A stretch of DNA of 64,000 bases. It comes from Bactericera cockerelli (lineage: Eukaryota; Arthropoda; Insecta; Hemiptera; Triozidae). This document shows positions 1 to 10,520 of the stretch, one piece after another (the stretch's first letter is position 1; every line of letters begins with the position of its first letter). The notes under the pieces are model-generated. The model was not told the origin of the DNA and ran no database searches. It worked only from the letters and a program-made list of their open reading frames with translations. The translations under genes were made by a program, and so were the position numbers. The stretch lies in assembly GCA_024516035.1 (NCBI GenBank), contig CM044955.1, positions 12,654,009-12,718,008 on the forward strand, given 5' to 3'.

Positions 1-655
1 GATGTGAGAAGTTACTAGATGTGAGTAGTTACTAGATGTGAGTAGTTACTAGATGTGAGTAGTTACTAGATGTGAGTAGTTACTAGATGTGAGTAGTTAC
101 TAGATATGAGTAGTTACTAGATGTGAGTAGTTACTAGATATGAGTAGTTACTAGATGTGAGTAGTTACTAGATGTGAGTAGTTACTAGATGTGAGTAGTT
201 ACTAGATATGAGTAGTTACTAGATGTGAGTAGTTACTAGATGTGAGTAGTTACTAGATATGAGTAGTTACTAGATGTGAGTAGTTACTAGATGTGAGTAG
301 TTACTAGATATGAGTAGTTACTAGATGTGAGTAGTTACTAGATGTGAGTAGTTACTAGATATGAGTAGTTACTAGATGTGAGTAGTTACTAGATATGAGT
401 AGTTACTAGATGTGAGTAGTTACTAGATGTGAGTAGTTACTAGATATGAGTAGTTACTAGATGTGAGTAGTTACTAGATGTGAGTAGTTACTAGATATGA
501 GTTGTTACTAGATATGAGTAGTTCTAGATGTGAGTAGTTACTAGATATGAGTAGTTACTAGATGTGAGTAGTTACTAGATATGAGTTGTTACTAGATATG
601 AGTAGTTCTAGATGTGAGTAGTTACTAGATATGAGTAGTTCTAGATGTGAGTAGT
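1..655. repeat. 17-bp tandem satellite
   Basis: About 38 head-to-tail copies of a 17-bp unit of the form GATGTGAGTAGTTACTA run from the window edge. Two main variants alternate (GATGTGAG and GATATGAG), often in a two-to-one order that gives a 51-bp higher-order period. Near the right end some units lose two bases (TAGTTCTA) and a short block of variants is itself repeated. The array continues beyond the left edge. I see no gene in it. Confidence 0.95.
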
Positions 656-660
656 GAATA

Positions 661-1012
661 GTGGCGGCCATACATGTATAATTAGAGGAGAGATTATGTA
701 TCTGTCCTTCTCTCTCTGACACGGAATAAGTATAATACATCCATTACAGACTATCCCCGATCCAGAGCATTCCTACACCAAACACAGCTTTCCATCACTA
801 TACACAGAGGCAAAGATGGATGTATATTTTTTCAATCTGTGATGAAAGTTGTTCTTTTACAGTAAAACATAAAAATAAATATCGACAATAGGTAGGTACA
901 CTAAGCTAAATATGAATATCAAAATAAAAACAGTAGCAATTATAAAATAGAGTATTCAAAGTTTATTTCCACCTCTAAATATAAAAAAGGAATAAGCCAA
1001 AACCATTCGTGC
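661..1012. other. AT-rich spacer, nothing recognised
   Basis: Between the satellite and the first hAT-like element I see no coding potential and no repeat that recurs in the window. Confidence 0.5.
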
Positions 1013-1020
1013 AGTATAAA

Positions 1021-1595
1021 TAGGGTGACCATACGTCCCGCTTTCGGCGGGACGGTCCCGCTTTGGAGCCGTTTGTCCCGCTGTCCCGAGCGATCTCTTC
1101 GGGACGCTAAAATGTCCCGCTTTTGACCAAAGTCATTAAAATGTCCCGCTTTTTACTTTCTTTATCTTATTATAAAGAAATATTTAATAATTACCTAACG
1201 ATTATCGAGCATACTTCGTAAGCTAGTATTTTTTCTTTTTTTTTTTCAGTGTAGGTCCAAACACACTGAGCCCAATTTCGTCTCGAACGTTTCGAAAAAA
1301 CTAACAAAAAAAATGGTTTTTTTTTTTTATTAAAAATTTCAAATCTCATTTATCCCATTTTTGCCTACATGCCGACAATGCCTCTACAGCTACTCTATGT
1401 CCTCACGAGGCTAGGCTGAGTGACCCCCGTAAACATACACGGTGACAAGCTATTGCCCCCGCCAGGATTTGAACCCAGGTCTCCCGCGTACAAGAGTAGT
1501 GCAGTGACCTTTAAGCCATGGGAGCTAGTGTACACTGTTAAATAGACTATTTATAACTTTTCACACCAGAAACTCCTACCTACCCCCTTCCCCCC

Positions 1596-1636
<41 letters not shown>

Positions 1637-1688
1637 CGCGAAAACGGGCCGCGTCCCGCTTAGGCTTCAAAAAAATCTGGTCACCCTA
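1021..1688. mobile_element. hAT-like non-autonomous element with 8-bp target duplication
   Basis: The ends are TAGGGTGACC and GGTCACCCTA, and the element is flanked by the perfect 8-bp direct repeat AGTATAAA (1013-1020 and 1689-1696). An 8-bp duplication plus a TAGGGTG terminus is typical of the hAT superfamily. The 668-bp interior carries no transposase frame. It holds several copies of the motif TCCCGCTTT near the left end, a tRNA-like box B and SINE-A-like stretch at about 1370-1540 (minus orientation), and an uninterrupted run of 38 C at 1597-1634. Confidence 0.85.
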
Positions 1689-1904
1689 AGTATAAATAAA
1701 AAATAATAACTAAAGACTAGAACTTCCAGAAAATCTAAACCTTGATGTACAAAATAAAAAGCCACCTTTCAAAGGAAATAATAAAATTCAAATCATTTTT
1801 TTAAGTTGCTTTCCTAAGATTATAAAGAAAATAACATTCTGTCATATTTCATGAGCATATTGTAAATATTAGTATGTATTGTTGACAATATGAGAGTCAG
1901 TGTC

Positions 1905-1975
1905 GATGGCACGTCGAATACACCAGTTCTCGTTCTGTCATTAAGTTAAGCAACGTTCAGCGAGTACACAGGAGC
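1905..1975 (+). repeat. 5S-rRNA-derived SINE head, fragment
   Basis: The stretch carries the 5S-like blocks ACACCAGTTCTCGTTCTGTC and AAGTTAAGCAACGTTCAGCG, matching the start and box A region of 5S rRNA. It is a truncated copy of the family seen more fully at 57310-57550. The surrounding 1700-2400 is otherwise unremarkable AT-rich DNA. Confidence 0.75.
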
Positions 1976-2399
1976 TCACTTTGTATTCAGATACATTAAC
2001 AAGTGAATAATTATTGCTGAAAGGACAACATGCACTAGTGTTTAAAATAGGTCGCGAAATATTTGACTTTGTTGCCTTGTATTAAAATAAGCTCTGAGGC
2101 GAAGCAACTTGAAATTAAAGATGGTGCCTTCTTACAGCGCTATAAGAAATTAAATAGTTACAAGGTCCTAATATGTTTGAAGGTAAGTAATAATTACAGT
2201 AAAAAAATGTAGCAAAACTAAGTACACATTTTTCTGACCGAAATCTTCTTATTCTACAAACAGGTTCCCAAAGATTACATAAATTTAAGTAAAATCTGGA
2301 TAAAATCGTTCATTTGCATCGCTATTGTTGAGGAAAAAAATATATCCGATTCGCAAGTACCGATAATTTTCACCCAAAAGCGTAAAGATCAAACCAATG

Positions 2400-2640
2400 T
2401 TATTTGATCATATTTAATCAGTCTCATAAATAATAATAATATCGCCTTTTTATACTATCCGATTAAGACTACTAAAGTCCCATTATTCCAGCAGTAAGCT
2501 CAAGACATATTATTATGTGGTAAAAATCCCAAATGGGAGGATAACTTGTCATGTCCCGGTTGGGTTTCGAACCCACGACCTCTGGAAACTCTGGATTCAC
2601 AGAGTGCCGCCTTTACCACTGAGCTACCGGGACAGACATA
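2400..2640 (-). repeat. tRNA-derived SINE, family C
   Basis: On the minus strand a tRNA-like head (about 2637-2552) has box A-like TAGCTCAGTGGTAA, box B GGTTCGAAACC and pairing ends GTCCCGG/CCGGGAC. A body follows with the motifs TTATCCTCCCA and CTTGAGCTTACTGCTGGAAT. The same head plus body recurs on the plus strand at 8690-8935, which marks a SINE rather than a functional tRNA gene. Confidence 0.8.
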
Positions 2641-2954
2641 AATAATATTCAAGGTTAAGTTAAATTTATCATGTCTGTGTTAATCACAATATCTCAAGCT
2701 CACATCAAAATTTATTCGGTGTGTTCATATTAAATTCAGCTGCAGTTACTGGACTTAATGAACAATCGGTATTTACAAATAATAAAAAAAATATACAAGC
2801 TATTTTAAGAAAACCAAAATATTGCCTGAAATTTATAATTTATTCTGTGAGAAAAAAACAGGATTTATTGGCAACGTTGGTCTCCCTGCAGCACATATTT
2901 TGTAAACAAAACTCCCCCTTAAGATTATTCACATAACTACAGAATATAGTTGAT

Positions 2955-3720
2955 TTTCGGTGTCGTCAGAACCGTCCTAGCTAGGACGCTCCGGTCATAT
3001 TTTTCTTGAGCGCCCAGAACTCCTTGTCAGAAGGTCGCTCCTAGCTAGGACGCTCCGGTCATGTTGTTCTTGAGCGCCCAGAAGTCAGAAAGGTCGCTCC
3101 TAGCTAGGACGCTCCGGTCATGTTGTTCTTGAGCGCCCAGAACTCAGAACGGTCGCTCCTAGCTAGGACACTCCGGTCATATTGTTTTTGAGCGCCCAGA
3201 ACTCCTTGTCAGAACGGTCGCTCCTAGCTAGGACGCTCCGGTCATGTTTTTATTGAGCGCCCAGAAGTCAGAAGGGTCGCTCCTAGCTAGGACGCTCCGG
3301 TCATGTTTTTATTGAGCGCCCAGAACTCCTTGTCAGAAGGTCGCTCCTAGCTAGGACGCTCCGGTCATGTTTTTATTGAGCGCCCAGAACTCCTTGTCAG
3401 AAGGTCGCTCCTAGCTAGGACGCTCCGGTCATGTTTTTATTGAGCGCCCAGAACTCCTTGTCAGAAGGTCGCTCCTAGCTAGGACGCTCCGGTCATGTTT
3501 TTATTGAGCGCCCAGAACTCCTTGTCAGAACGGTCGCTCCTAGCTAGGACGCTCCGGTCATGTTTTTATTGAGCGCCCAGAACTCAGAAAGGTCGCTCCT
3601 AGCTAAGACGCTCGGTCATGTTGTTCTTGAGCGCCCAGAAGTCAAAAAGGTCGCTCCTAGCTAGGACGCTCCGGTCATATTGTTTTTGAGCGCCCAGAAC
3701 TCTTTTTCCGCTCCCTCCTC
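2955..3720. repeat. 57-65 bp minisatellite overlapping the 3' end of the DUF1647 gene
   Basis: Twelve units contain TGAGCGCCCAGAA, the palindrome TCCTAGCTAGGA and GACGCTCCGGTCAT, with periods of about 57-65 bp. Units differ by presence of the segment CTCCTTGTC and by small changes in the T-rich spacer. The rightmost unit is the last coding segment of the gene ending at 3661 (minus strand); the other eleven lie just downstream of its stop codon. Confidence 0.95.
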
Positions 3721-6700
3721 CGTCACATTGTAGAAGAGGTGGGTCCGCGAGTCATCCCAGCTGTAGAGCGACGCATTGTCCACTCCAAAGTGCAACCCCA
3801 GCACCAGGTTGAGAGCGGAGGCATCGTAGCGGTGGCAGCCCGAGTAGCGGAAGTAAGGCTTTTTGTCGAAGCGACAGCCCTCGGACTGAGCACCTGAGGA
3901 CGAAAAGGAGACATTTATTTCACTGGCAATTGCAGTAAGTGGCGGATTCTCCATTTGAATATGAAAATGAAATGCAACACAAAAAGCCAAGAGTTTTACA
4001 CACATATTATTTAGAGTTAAATTGTGTCTAAACAAGATTGCAATGTTCATTCCCCAAATAATACACTCTGCTAAATATTTTAACATGACCAGGCATTGAA
4101 CGACAATCTCCCAGCTCAAATTCCACTACATTAACCACTCAACTATAGAGGTTCGTTAGCAGTGCTAATAGTGCACTTGGCAATTTAGACATATAAATAT
4201 GAAAGCAGATATTGATAAGAAACAGTGTCCAGTGCTGCTCGTGTAAGGTGTACGGATATTGAGTGTCGCCCGTGTATGCAAAATTGTGCAGTCTAGAACT
4301 AAAAAACAGAATTTAAAAGTTATCATATTTGTGTTAATCGCTTTCGTGATATTACAACTACTCAAACTTGCTTTACTAAATCTACGCTGAAACCGGGACT
4401 TGAACCACCGACCTTCATGTTACAAGTCCGCCGCCGCCTTATCGATCAAGCTACTGAGGTCGGTATCAAACAGAATTTAACACTCGCAGTCTAGAACTAC
4501 ATAGAAAACAGAATTTAAGACTCGCATAATTCTGATTACGCTTAGGTTAGGACATTAACTTCATTCTCTTTTTTTCTTGTGTATTTGCTTAATATTTTTG
4601 TTTTTCTTTATATTTTATTGTATTCTACTGTATATATTTTTTGTTCTACCTAATAAAAAAAAAAAAAAAAAAAAGGTACACAACTCACCTATAGGATAAA
4701 TACACTCCTGTATGAGAGCACACTGGACCCAGGGAAGCATCACGTGCTCATGCATCGCCTCTGTGTTGTACACGAGGAGGCTTCGAACCCGGATCATGGG
4801 CGTGAACTGAAAGTTATCCACCACCGTGTCGAAGTATTCAAACATCTTCGGGTGCGTGAGAGACGTGACGGCATGCTTCTGATTGGCAATGTTGAAGCTA
4901 TCCTGCTCCACTAGCGCAATGCCAGACGTGAGAGCCTTCCTCACTAGAGAGCTGATGTTGCTGAATGAGAATCGCACGTCGCACTCCAAGTACAACACAG
5001 CACCGGCTGAGTTCAGAGCATCCTGATGGAAAATTTCACAGACCACATTTCGATGTTATATTACGAAAATACAATCATGGGAGCTATAGATCACAGGATT
5101 TTTTTAAATTATTATGACATAGGAAGAGAATGCCGGAGGCATTATTACCACCCTTGATCAGGCTTTGTTTATATTTATTTCTAACTTATTACCATGTTCA
5201 TTGTATATAAAAGATGTAAATAAAGCTTGATCCAAATGTTTATATAAAAAATGTTATTATATTTGTGATTATCAGAAATATGCCATGCTTGAAACTTTAA
5301 CCACCAATCTAGGATACGTGCCCAAACAATCAAACTATCATTGTTTCAATTTTCTATTGAAATAAGTGAATTTAAATTCGATAAAAATTCATTTATCTCT
5401 ATCAGTCATTTCAGAAACACCATAACTCAATTATATACGAGTATGTACTTCAGAAACACCATACCTCAAATATATAATATGTACTTCAGAAATGACATAC
5501 CTAACTCAATATTTTTAAATTACAATGTACAAGAAACAAAAGAAAAAAAATATTTGGTGAACTATTATTTATAAACTCAAGCTTTACAAAATAAAAACTT
5601 TATAGAAAATAAGAAAGTTTAAAGGTTTTTATTGGCTTCCTGAAAAGTTTTTTTTTTTAATTTATGGGGTTTCTAAAATGACTATTTCAGTTGGTAGAGA
5701 AATTTCAACACAAGTTTGCATAGAAAAAATCAAACACATAGGACCAGTTTAAAGTCCAACATAAAACAAAATACTCACAGACAAATTAATAGATGGTGTG
5801 TAACAACTGTTTCACCTCTGAGTTTTTCAAGTCTTGAGAAAGGAAAATTAGCTAGCTGTTTCACAAAATATATGATTTGAACTTGATTTCATTATGTAGG
5901 TATGTAAGTACAAAATAAATCTTACCTGAATAACAACAGGTCTATATGCATGGAGATCAGGCTTGGAAACATGTGATGGAAATAGATCATAGTTGAAATC
6001 TATCACAAAAACATTTAGTACTGTTACAAAATTTCTTGAGCTGCAAGGAAAAAGTGAGATTATTTATATGAAGAGGGAAATTATTAGAAGAAAAATAACT
6101 GTGGTTGTCCGTAGGTGTACAGATTTATCAGGACTGAAGTATAAGATTAAATAATAATTAATTGTTTTGTAGAGTAAAATTTTGACTCCAAATTTGAATT
6201 TTGAATCCAAATGCAAGGTTTCAAAAAAAAAAAACAAATCTTGTTTTGTTTTTTTGCCTATGATTTGACCACTGGTCACTGCTTCACATCAAAACAGCTA
6301 CTCATTATTCCTCACGAGATATGAGTGGACCCCAAACAGAGCAGAAAAATTCCTGTCTCGCTGGGGATTGGACCCAGGTCACCATGTGTGCAATGCCTCG
6401 CACACTAACTCACTCTGCCACGTTGACTTTTTTATCCAGTTTTATCTTGTAAAGAAGTTATTTTACCTTATACAGGGGTAAATTTGACTTGGATTTTGTG
6501 CTCTTAGATCAAGGTTTCTATTATAACTAGTTTGTTTTCTCTTATATCTACATGCAATTTAAATTGAAAAAAACTTGGAATTACCATTGAAACATCATAG
6601 GAAGATAATCCTAGATTGTATACCACTGCTGAATGATTAGGTAATAGTGTCATGATATTGTGCACAAATCCTATGGCATGGTGAATTTGGCCTCGCTGGA

Positions 6701-7875
6701 CAGTTGTAATGATAATGGGTAAAGATGAGTTCCTCCATACTTTGTGAGGATATAAGTGGGGATCCTCAACAAATCCAAGGATTTTTAAATACTTATCATC
6801 TGTCACCAGTTTCTTCTGTTCGGAGAGTTCCAAGTTGTCCTGGAAGGAAATATTTTAAGTAATTATTTTTACATTCACTGCACTATTACACAGTTTACAT
6901 ACTAGCATATTACTCATAATTATGGCAAGTTAGGTAGATGCCAAGGGTTCCATGCTTTGGCAGCTCACACTAGATATTAGGTTGACTCACACTAGATATA
7001 AGGTATTCCTGGATTCTAATTATAAATAAAATTAGAACAAAGTATTGAGGCCAAAAATTCAATGTAAGCCAGACCCTCCTGCAATTTAGTGTTGCCAATC
7101 ACAGCACAATGTAGCCTAACTTGAGGGACATTTTGGCTTATCTTGAAAATAATCCTGTTGCATAATTTAGATCTCAGAGATGTTCTGATTACTTTTAAAA
7201 TTTAATTACAAGCATTTTCAAATGGAAACCCCAAAGAGGGAGAAATTCATTTTTCTTATAAAAGAAAACAAAGGTTGAAGACATCAAGGAAAACAGGATT
7301 AGATTTAAGATAAGTCACACCCTCCATCAAATCAGGGTTTCAGGCACTGTAGCCTGACTTGAAGGAAATTTTATATAAAAAAAACCCCTATTAATCTATA
7401 TCAGTTAATAAGCTTTTTCTACCCTTAAGAACTAATATTGCATTTGATTCACTAATGGCTGATTCAAGATGTGCCTGCCAGATCCTGGGCTTCCGACACA
7501 TTTAGATCACTTTGGAGCTCTGTGATGGGTGGAAATTGATGAGGTGACCTTAAATCTGCATCAGCAGGGACCTGTTAAGCACATCTTGACCCAGCCAATG
7601 ACATTCACATACTACCATGATAAATATTGCAGTAGGTATAAGCCAATATGTATACCTAGCAGTTATACTATAATAAAATTGTAGGGTGCCATATTATTCA
7701 GTTTTATAGATACATATTATTCAATATTTACCTTGAAATTTTTGATGTTGTCTAACTGCTTGTTGGTTTCTGTGACTAGAGTTTGGATAGTTGGTCTTTG
7801 ATCCTCAAATATTAAAAAGAATATGGTTGCAACTACAAGACAGATGATAATCAGGAAGCAGGTTCTGGACTTCAT
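3661..7875 (-). CDS. DUF1647-type membrane protein, probably a Golgi glycosyltransferase-like enzyme; five exons, frameshift in exon 3
   Basis: Exons on the minus strand: 7875-7732, 6839-6585, 6040-5926, 5022-4689, 3893-3661, all with GT-AG borders and compatible phases, about 359 residues. Residues 5-22 form one membrane segment (CFLIIICLVV...) after a short basic N-terminus, giving a type II signal-anchor layout. Exon 2 carries SLPIIITTVQRGQIHHAIGF, exon 4 carries SAGAVLYLECDVRF and exon 5 carries YFRYSGCHRYDASALNLVLG. From memory these resemble the DUF1647 family of animals, thought to be glycosyltransferase-like; the activity is not established. Sequons NSS, NIS, NAS and NVT fit a lumenal domain. 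Exon 3 has five T where four keep the frame (6007-6011), so as written it hits a stop; this is either an assembly homopolymer error or a real lesion. The last 14 or so codons form the first unit of a minisatellite. Confidence 0.8.
4320..4465 (-). repeat. tRNA-derived SINE, family B, in the last intron of the DUF1647 gene
   Basis: The minus-strand head has GACCTCAGTAGCTTGATCGA as the D-arm region and box B GGTTCAAGTCC. A body follows with AGTAGTTGTAATATCACGAA and AACACAAATATGATAACTTT. Copies recur at 20790-20925 (minus), 39785-39915 (plus) and 59640-59785 (minus). Confidence 0.75.
5115..5245 (+). repeat. retroposon 3' tail with conserved stem-loop (copy 1), in intron 3 of the DUF1647 gene
   Basis: The copy reads AGAGAATGCCGGAGGCATTA, then TTGATCAGG, and ends with AATAAAGCTTGATCC. 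The same layout recurs at 8480-8595, 55525-55640 and, inverted, 59508-59560. The stem AATGCC/GGCATT is kept while the loop differs. It looks like the 3' end of a LINE or of a SINE that uses a LINE. Confidence 0.7.
6255..6430 (-). repeat. tRNA-derived SINE, family A, in intron 2 of the DUF1647 gene
   Basis: The minus-strand head has GTGGCAGAGTGAGTTAGTGT as box A region and a degenerate box B (GGGTCCAATCC). The body includes GGGGTCCACTCATATCTCGT. Family A recurs at 24725-25020, 31555-31757 and 61355-61650 (all minus) and, interrupted, at 34725-35130. Confidence 0.75.
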
Positions 7876-8479
7876 GAAAACAATTGCCTTCTACGGCTTG
7901 TACCTTACATACTATGACAGTTGTCAGTGTACTGAACTGAAATTTTCCTATCTTATATTATTAAAATGATCCATTTAGTTCAAGGTTCAAAGCTACAAGG
8001 GCACAATGACTATATTAAAAATCAAGTCAGCTAGATTACAATTCAAAACTTCTTGAGATATTATTTTAGTGCTTATCAATCACTTATTCCATAAGATTGA
8101 CGTTATTGTTTTGCTTCTTTAACTCATTTAACTGCTTGATATTTGATAAAATTGATAAGATAAGAAGTCCCTGTACCTGTATGATAAAAGGAAATCAAAT
8201 TTTCAAAAAGGGCACGGACGCACGGCACGAAACAAAACTCACAGAACAGATTTAACAGAAATTTTGCACAGACGCCACAGAACTTCCTTGAGTTTTTTTC
8301 TCAGCGTTAGATTTACCCGATGGAATTTTAAATGGTCAAATATGTAATGGTTTTTTTTTATACAGATAAAAATATTATTATTCACTATATTATTACCTAC
8401 CTACTATATCTTTAGTCATAATGATTTACCTATTTGTGTGTAGTTACAATTCAGGGTGATAATTATGACCTACCTGAGA
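7876..8479. other. 5' flank of the DUF1647 gene
   Basis: AT-rich DNA that should contain the promoter and 5' untranslated region of the minus-strand gene. I see no recognisable core promoter motif and no other gene. Confidence 0.4.
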
Positions 8480-8595
8480 GAATGTCGTTGGCATTAGCAC
8501 CGCCCTTGATCAAGTTTTGTTTTATTTTAATTTCTATGTAATATTCTATGTACCTACTTTATTGTAAGTAAAACTTGATCCAACATGTTTAATAA
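8480..8595 (+). repeat. retroposon 3' tail with conserved stem-loop (copy 2)
   Basis: Begins GAGAATGTCGTTGGCATTAG, continues CACCGCCCTTGATCAAG and ends AAAACTTGATCCAACATGTT followed by AATAATA. In the first stem one C-G pair has become a T-G wobble (AATGTC/GGCATT), so pairing is preserved. Confidence 0.75.
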
Positions 8596-8689
8596 TACCC
8601 GAAATTCGCAGTACTAGTTCCAGACTCGAACCACTGACATTAATTGGTTACAAGACCAGTGGCTGAGTAGCTCAAGATTCGAGCTACTG

Positions 8690-8935
8690 ACCAGTTGTTG
8701 TCCCAGTAGCCCAGTAGTCAAGGCGTCTCTGATGATCCACAGGTTGCGGGTTCGAAACTAGCTGGGACAGAACAAGTTATCCTCCCAATTGGGGGTTTGA
8801 CCACATAATAATACGTCTTGAGCTTACTGCTGGAATAATACGACTCATTAATTGGTCCTAATCGGGCAGTACCTATGAATAAGGCGATTTATTCTCTCAG
8901 GCATATTCTCTCGAGGGTGTGAAGCACACCCGATT
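8690..8935 (+). repeat. tRNA-derived SINE, family C
   Basis: The plus-strand head includes AGTAGCCCAGTAGTCAAGGC and box B GGTTCGAAACT. The body has AAGTTATCCTCCCAATTGGG and CTTGAGCTTACTGCTGGAAT, collinear with 2400-2640 on the other strand. Confidence 0.8.
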
Positions 8936-8959
8936 TATTACTAACATCATACTGATTAC

Positions 8960-9820
8960 TGAGTGAACCAGTGGCGTAGTCAGGATTTTATTTCAGGGGG
9001 GATCCAAAAATCACGAGTTAATCCATTGCTCTTGAATATACAATCCATTGCTTAAAAGAAAAATCCGAAATTGTGACTGGGCTAGTTATTAAGTTGGTCC
9101 ACCCCAAAACAAAGTCAAATATCTCGAGAACGGTATGGATACAAACAAAAATTCCAACGGTGGAATCCCGTACAAACTAAGTACTATAACGATTGCACTA
9201 ACAAAAACATCAAAATTCCACATGGCCTGGGCCAACTCAATCAATTCACCTTTTTGAGAGGTTCTTACTATTTTTTTAAATTTCTATTAGGTACCTGATT
9301 TTCATTTCACTAATAGTCGTGTGATTGGGCACAGCAGTTTATTTTATTTTTTAATTGGTATAACCTCGGTTTCAACTGCATGGTCATATCACAACGGGAG
9401 GCCAATTTTATTTTGCAAAACCAGGAAAAAGGTCAACTTTTCATCTCTATTCTTATAAATAAAAATCTATGAATTGGTGGTTCCAGAATTTGATTACATA
9501 TTTATTAAAACTATGTAGGTAACTGTTACATTCTATTAGTTACTGTGAATTATAAAACTAGAAATTAAAATTTCATTCTAAATACTAGAGGCTAGAGGGC
9601 ACTTAAATATAAATAGACTGGATGTGAGACCAACTTTATTATTAGACATTACAAATTCAGAAATACACACTCATAAAAATTACACGAGTCATTTACACCT
9701 ATTACTAAAATAAAACATAAAAAATAATCAGTCAATACTAAGCTACAAAAAAATATATAAATACAATAGGTAAAAAAAATTATACACAACATCAACGATG
9801 ACAGTTTGGCGCACATCCGT
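8960..9820. other. repeat-derived spacer
   Basis: Starts with CAGTGGCGTAGTCAGGATTT and a short G run, a terminus seen on many animal transposons. At about 9345-9420 there is a degraded piece of the 5S-SINE body (TTTCAACTGCATGGTCATAT). No complete element or gene can be delimited. Confidence 0.45.
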
Positions 9821-9829
9821 CGCATATTT

Positions 9830-10098
9830 TTCTTTTTTTTTTAATTTGGGTTTAAAGCGTCACTTTCAACTGCATAGTCATACTATCGCGACGGGAGTTT
9901 TATCCTCTCTTCTCTGGAAACTCACAAACCGACAACTCAAATTAACCATACCCAGCCTGAGTGTGGCCGGAACTAGCCAGTATCACGAGGGTTCGAATTA
10001 TAATGATCACCCATCCAAGTCCTGGCCTCTCTGGACGTTGGTCAACTTCAGTGACAGAACGAGACCTGGTGTTTTCAATGTGCCATCGACGCGGGCTC
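9830..10098 (-). repeat. 5S-rRNA-derived SINE, nearly complete
   Basis: Reading on the minus strand from 10098: a 5S-like head (ACACCAGGTCTCGTTCTGTC, CACTGAAGTTGACCAACGTC, AGGACTTGGATGGGTGATCA), then a body (CGTGATACTGGCTAGTTCCG, CTCAGGCTGGGTATGG) and a tail ending in an A-rich run complementary to the T run at 9834-9843. The order head-body-tail matches 57310-57550. Box A, intermediate and box C positions of the 5S internal promoter are recognisable. Confidence 0.85.
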
Positions 10099-10520
10099 GC
10101 ATGAATTTGATATGGATACAAAAATTGTGCTACTGGAAGCTAGTTGTATGAAATTGGTTCAAAAACATAGCGTATGAATGAAAATTTAAGAATGGACACT
10201 AAGGTCCGAATTTTGATGTTGATCACAAATTTGAAATTCATTTTTAACTAACTCTTTGAGTAGGTTATAGTGTCTGGCGCTAATCCAATGCGTGAACTAA
10301 CAGCCACACCAATCTTCTTGCCAAGTAAGTCTCTGAATTCAGTGAGAAAATCATACCACCAACCCATTAACAAGTTTACTTTACAGAGACTTATGTACTT
10401 TAATTTTCCTGTGATAGATTTAAGATTGTGACCTCTATAACCTACTTGAAAATATGAAATACACATTAGATAACAATAGTTTCCATAACCTAAATTTTAT
10501 GAGCTGTTATGTTTTTGACT

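Noticed and set aside
1..655. A CRISPR array, from regular spacing of repeats
   Set aside because: Units are directly adjacent without unique spacers, and the genome is clearly eukaryotic.
2552..2637. A tRNA gene on the minus strand
   Set aside because: The head is tRNA-like with good box A and B, but it continues into a body shared with 8690-8935 and the anticodon arm is irregular. It is a SINE head. The same reasoning was applied to about a dozen other tRNA-like stretches.
2955..3720. A coding repeat extending the DUF1647 protein
   Set aside because: The TAG within the palindrome ends the frame in the first unit, and later units change frame and carry further stops.
3723..3914. A 63-codon frame overlapping the last exon of the DUF1647 gene
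   Set aside because: Shadow frame of the true exon, which is in phase with four upstream exons.
9798..10151. A 117-codon open frame
   Set aside because: It lies across a 5S-derived SINE in antisense and has no protein-like features.
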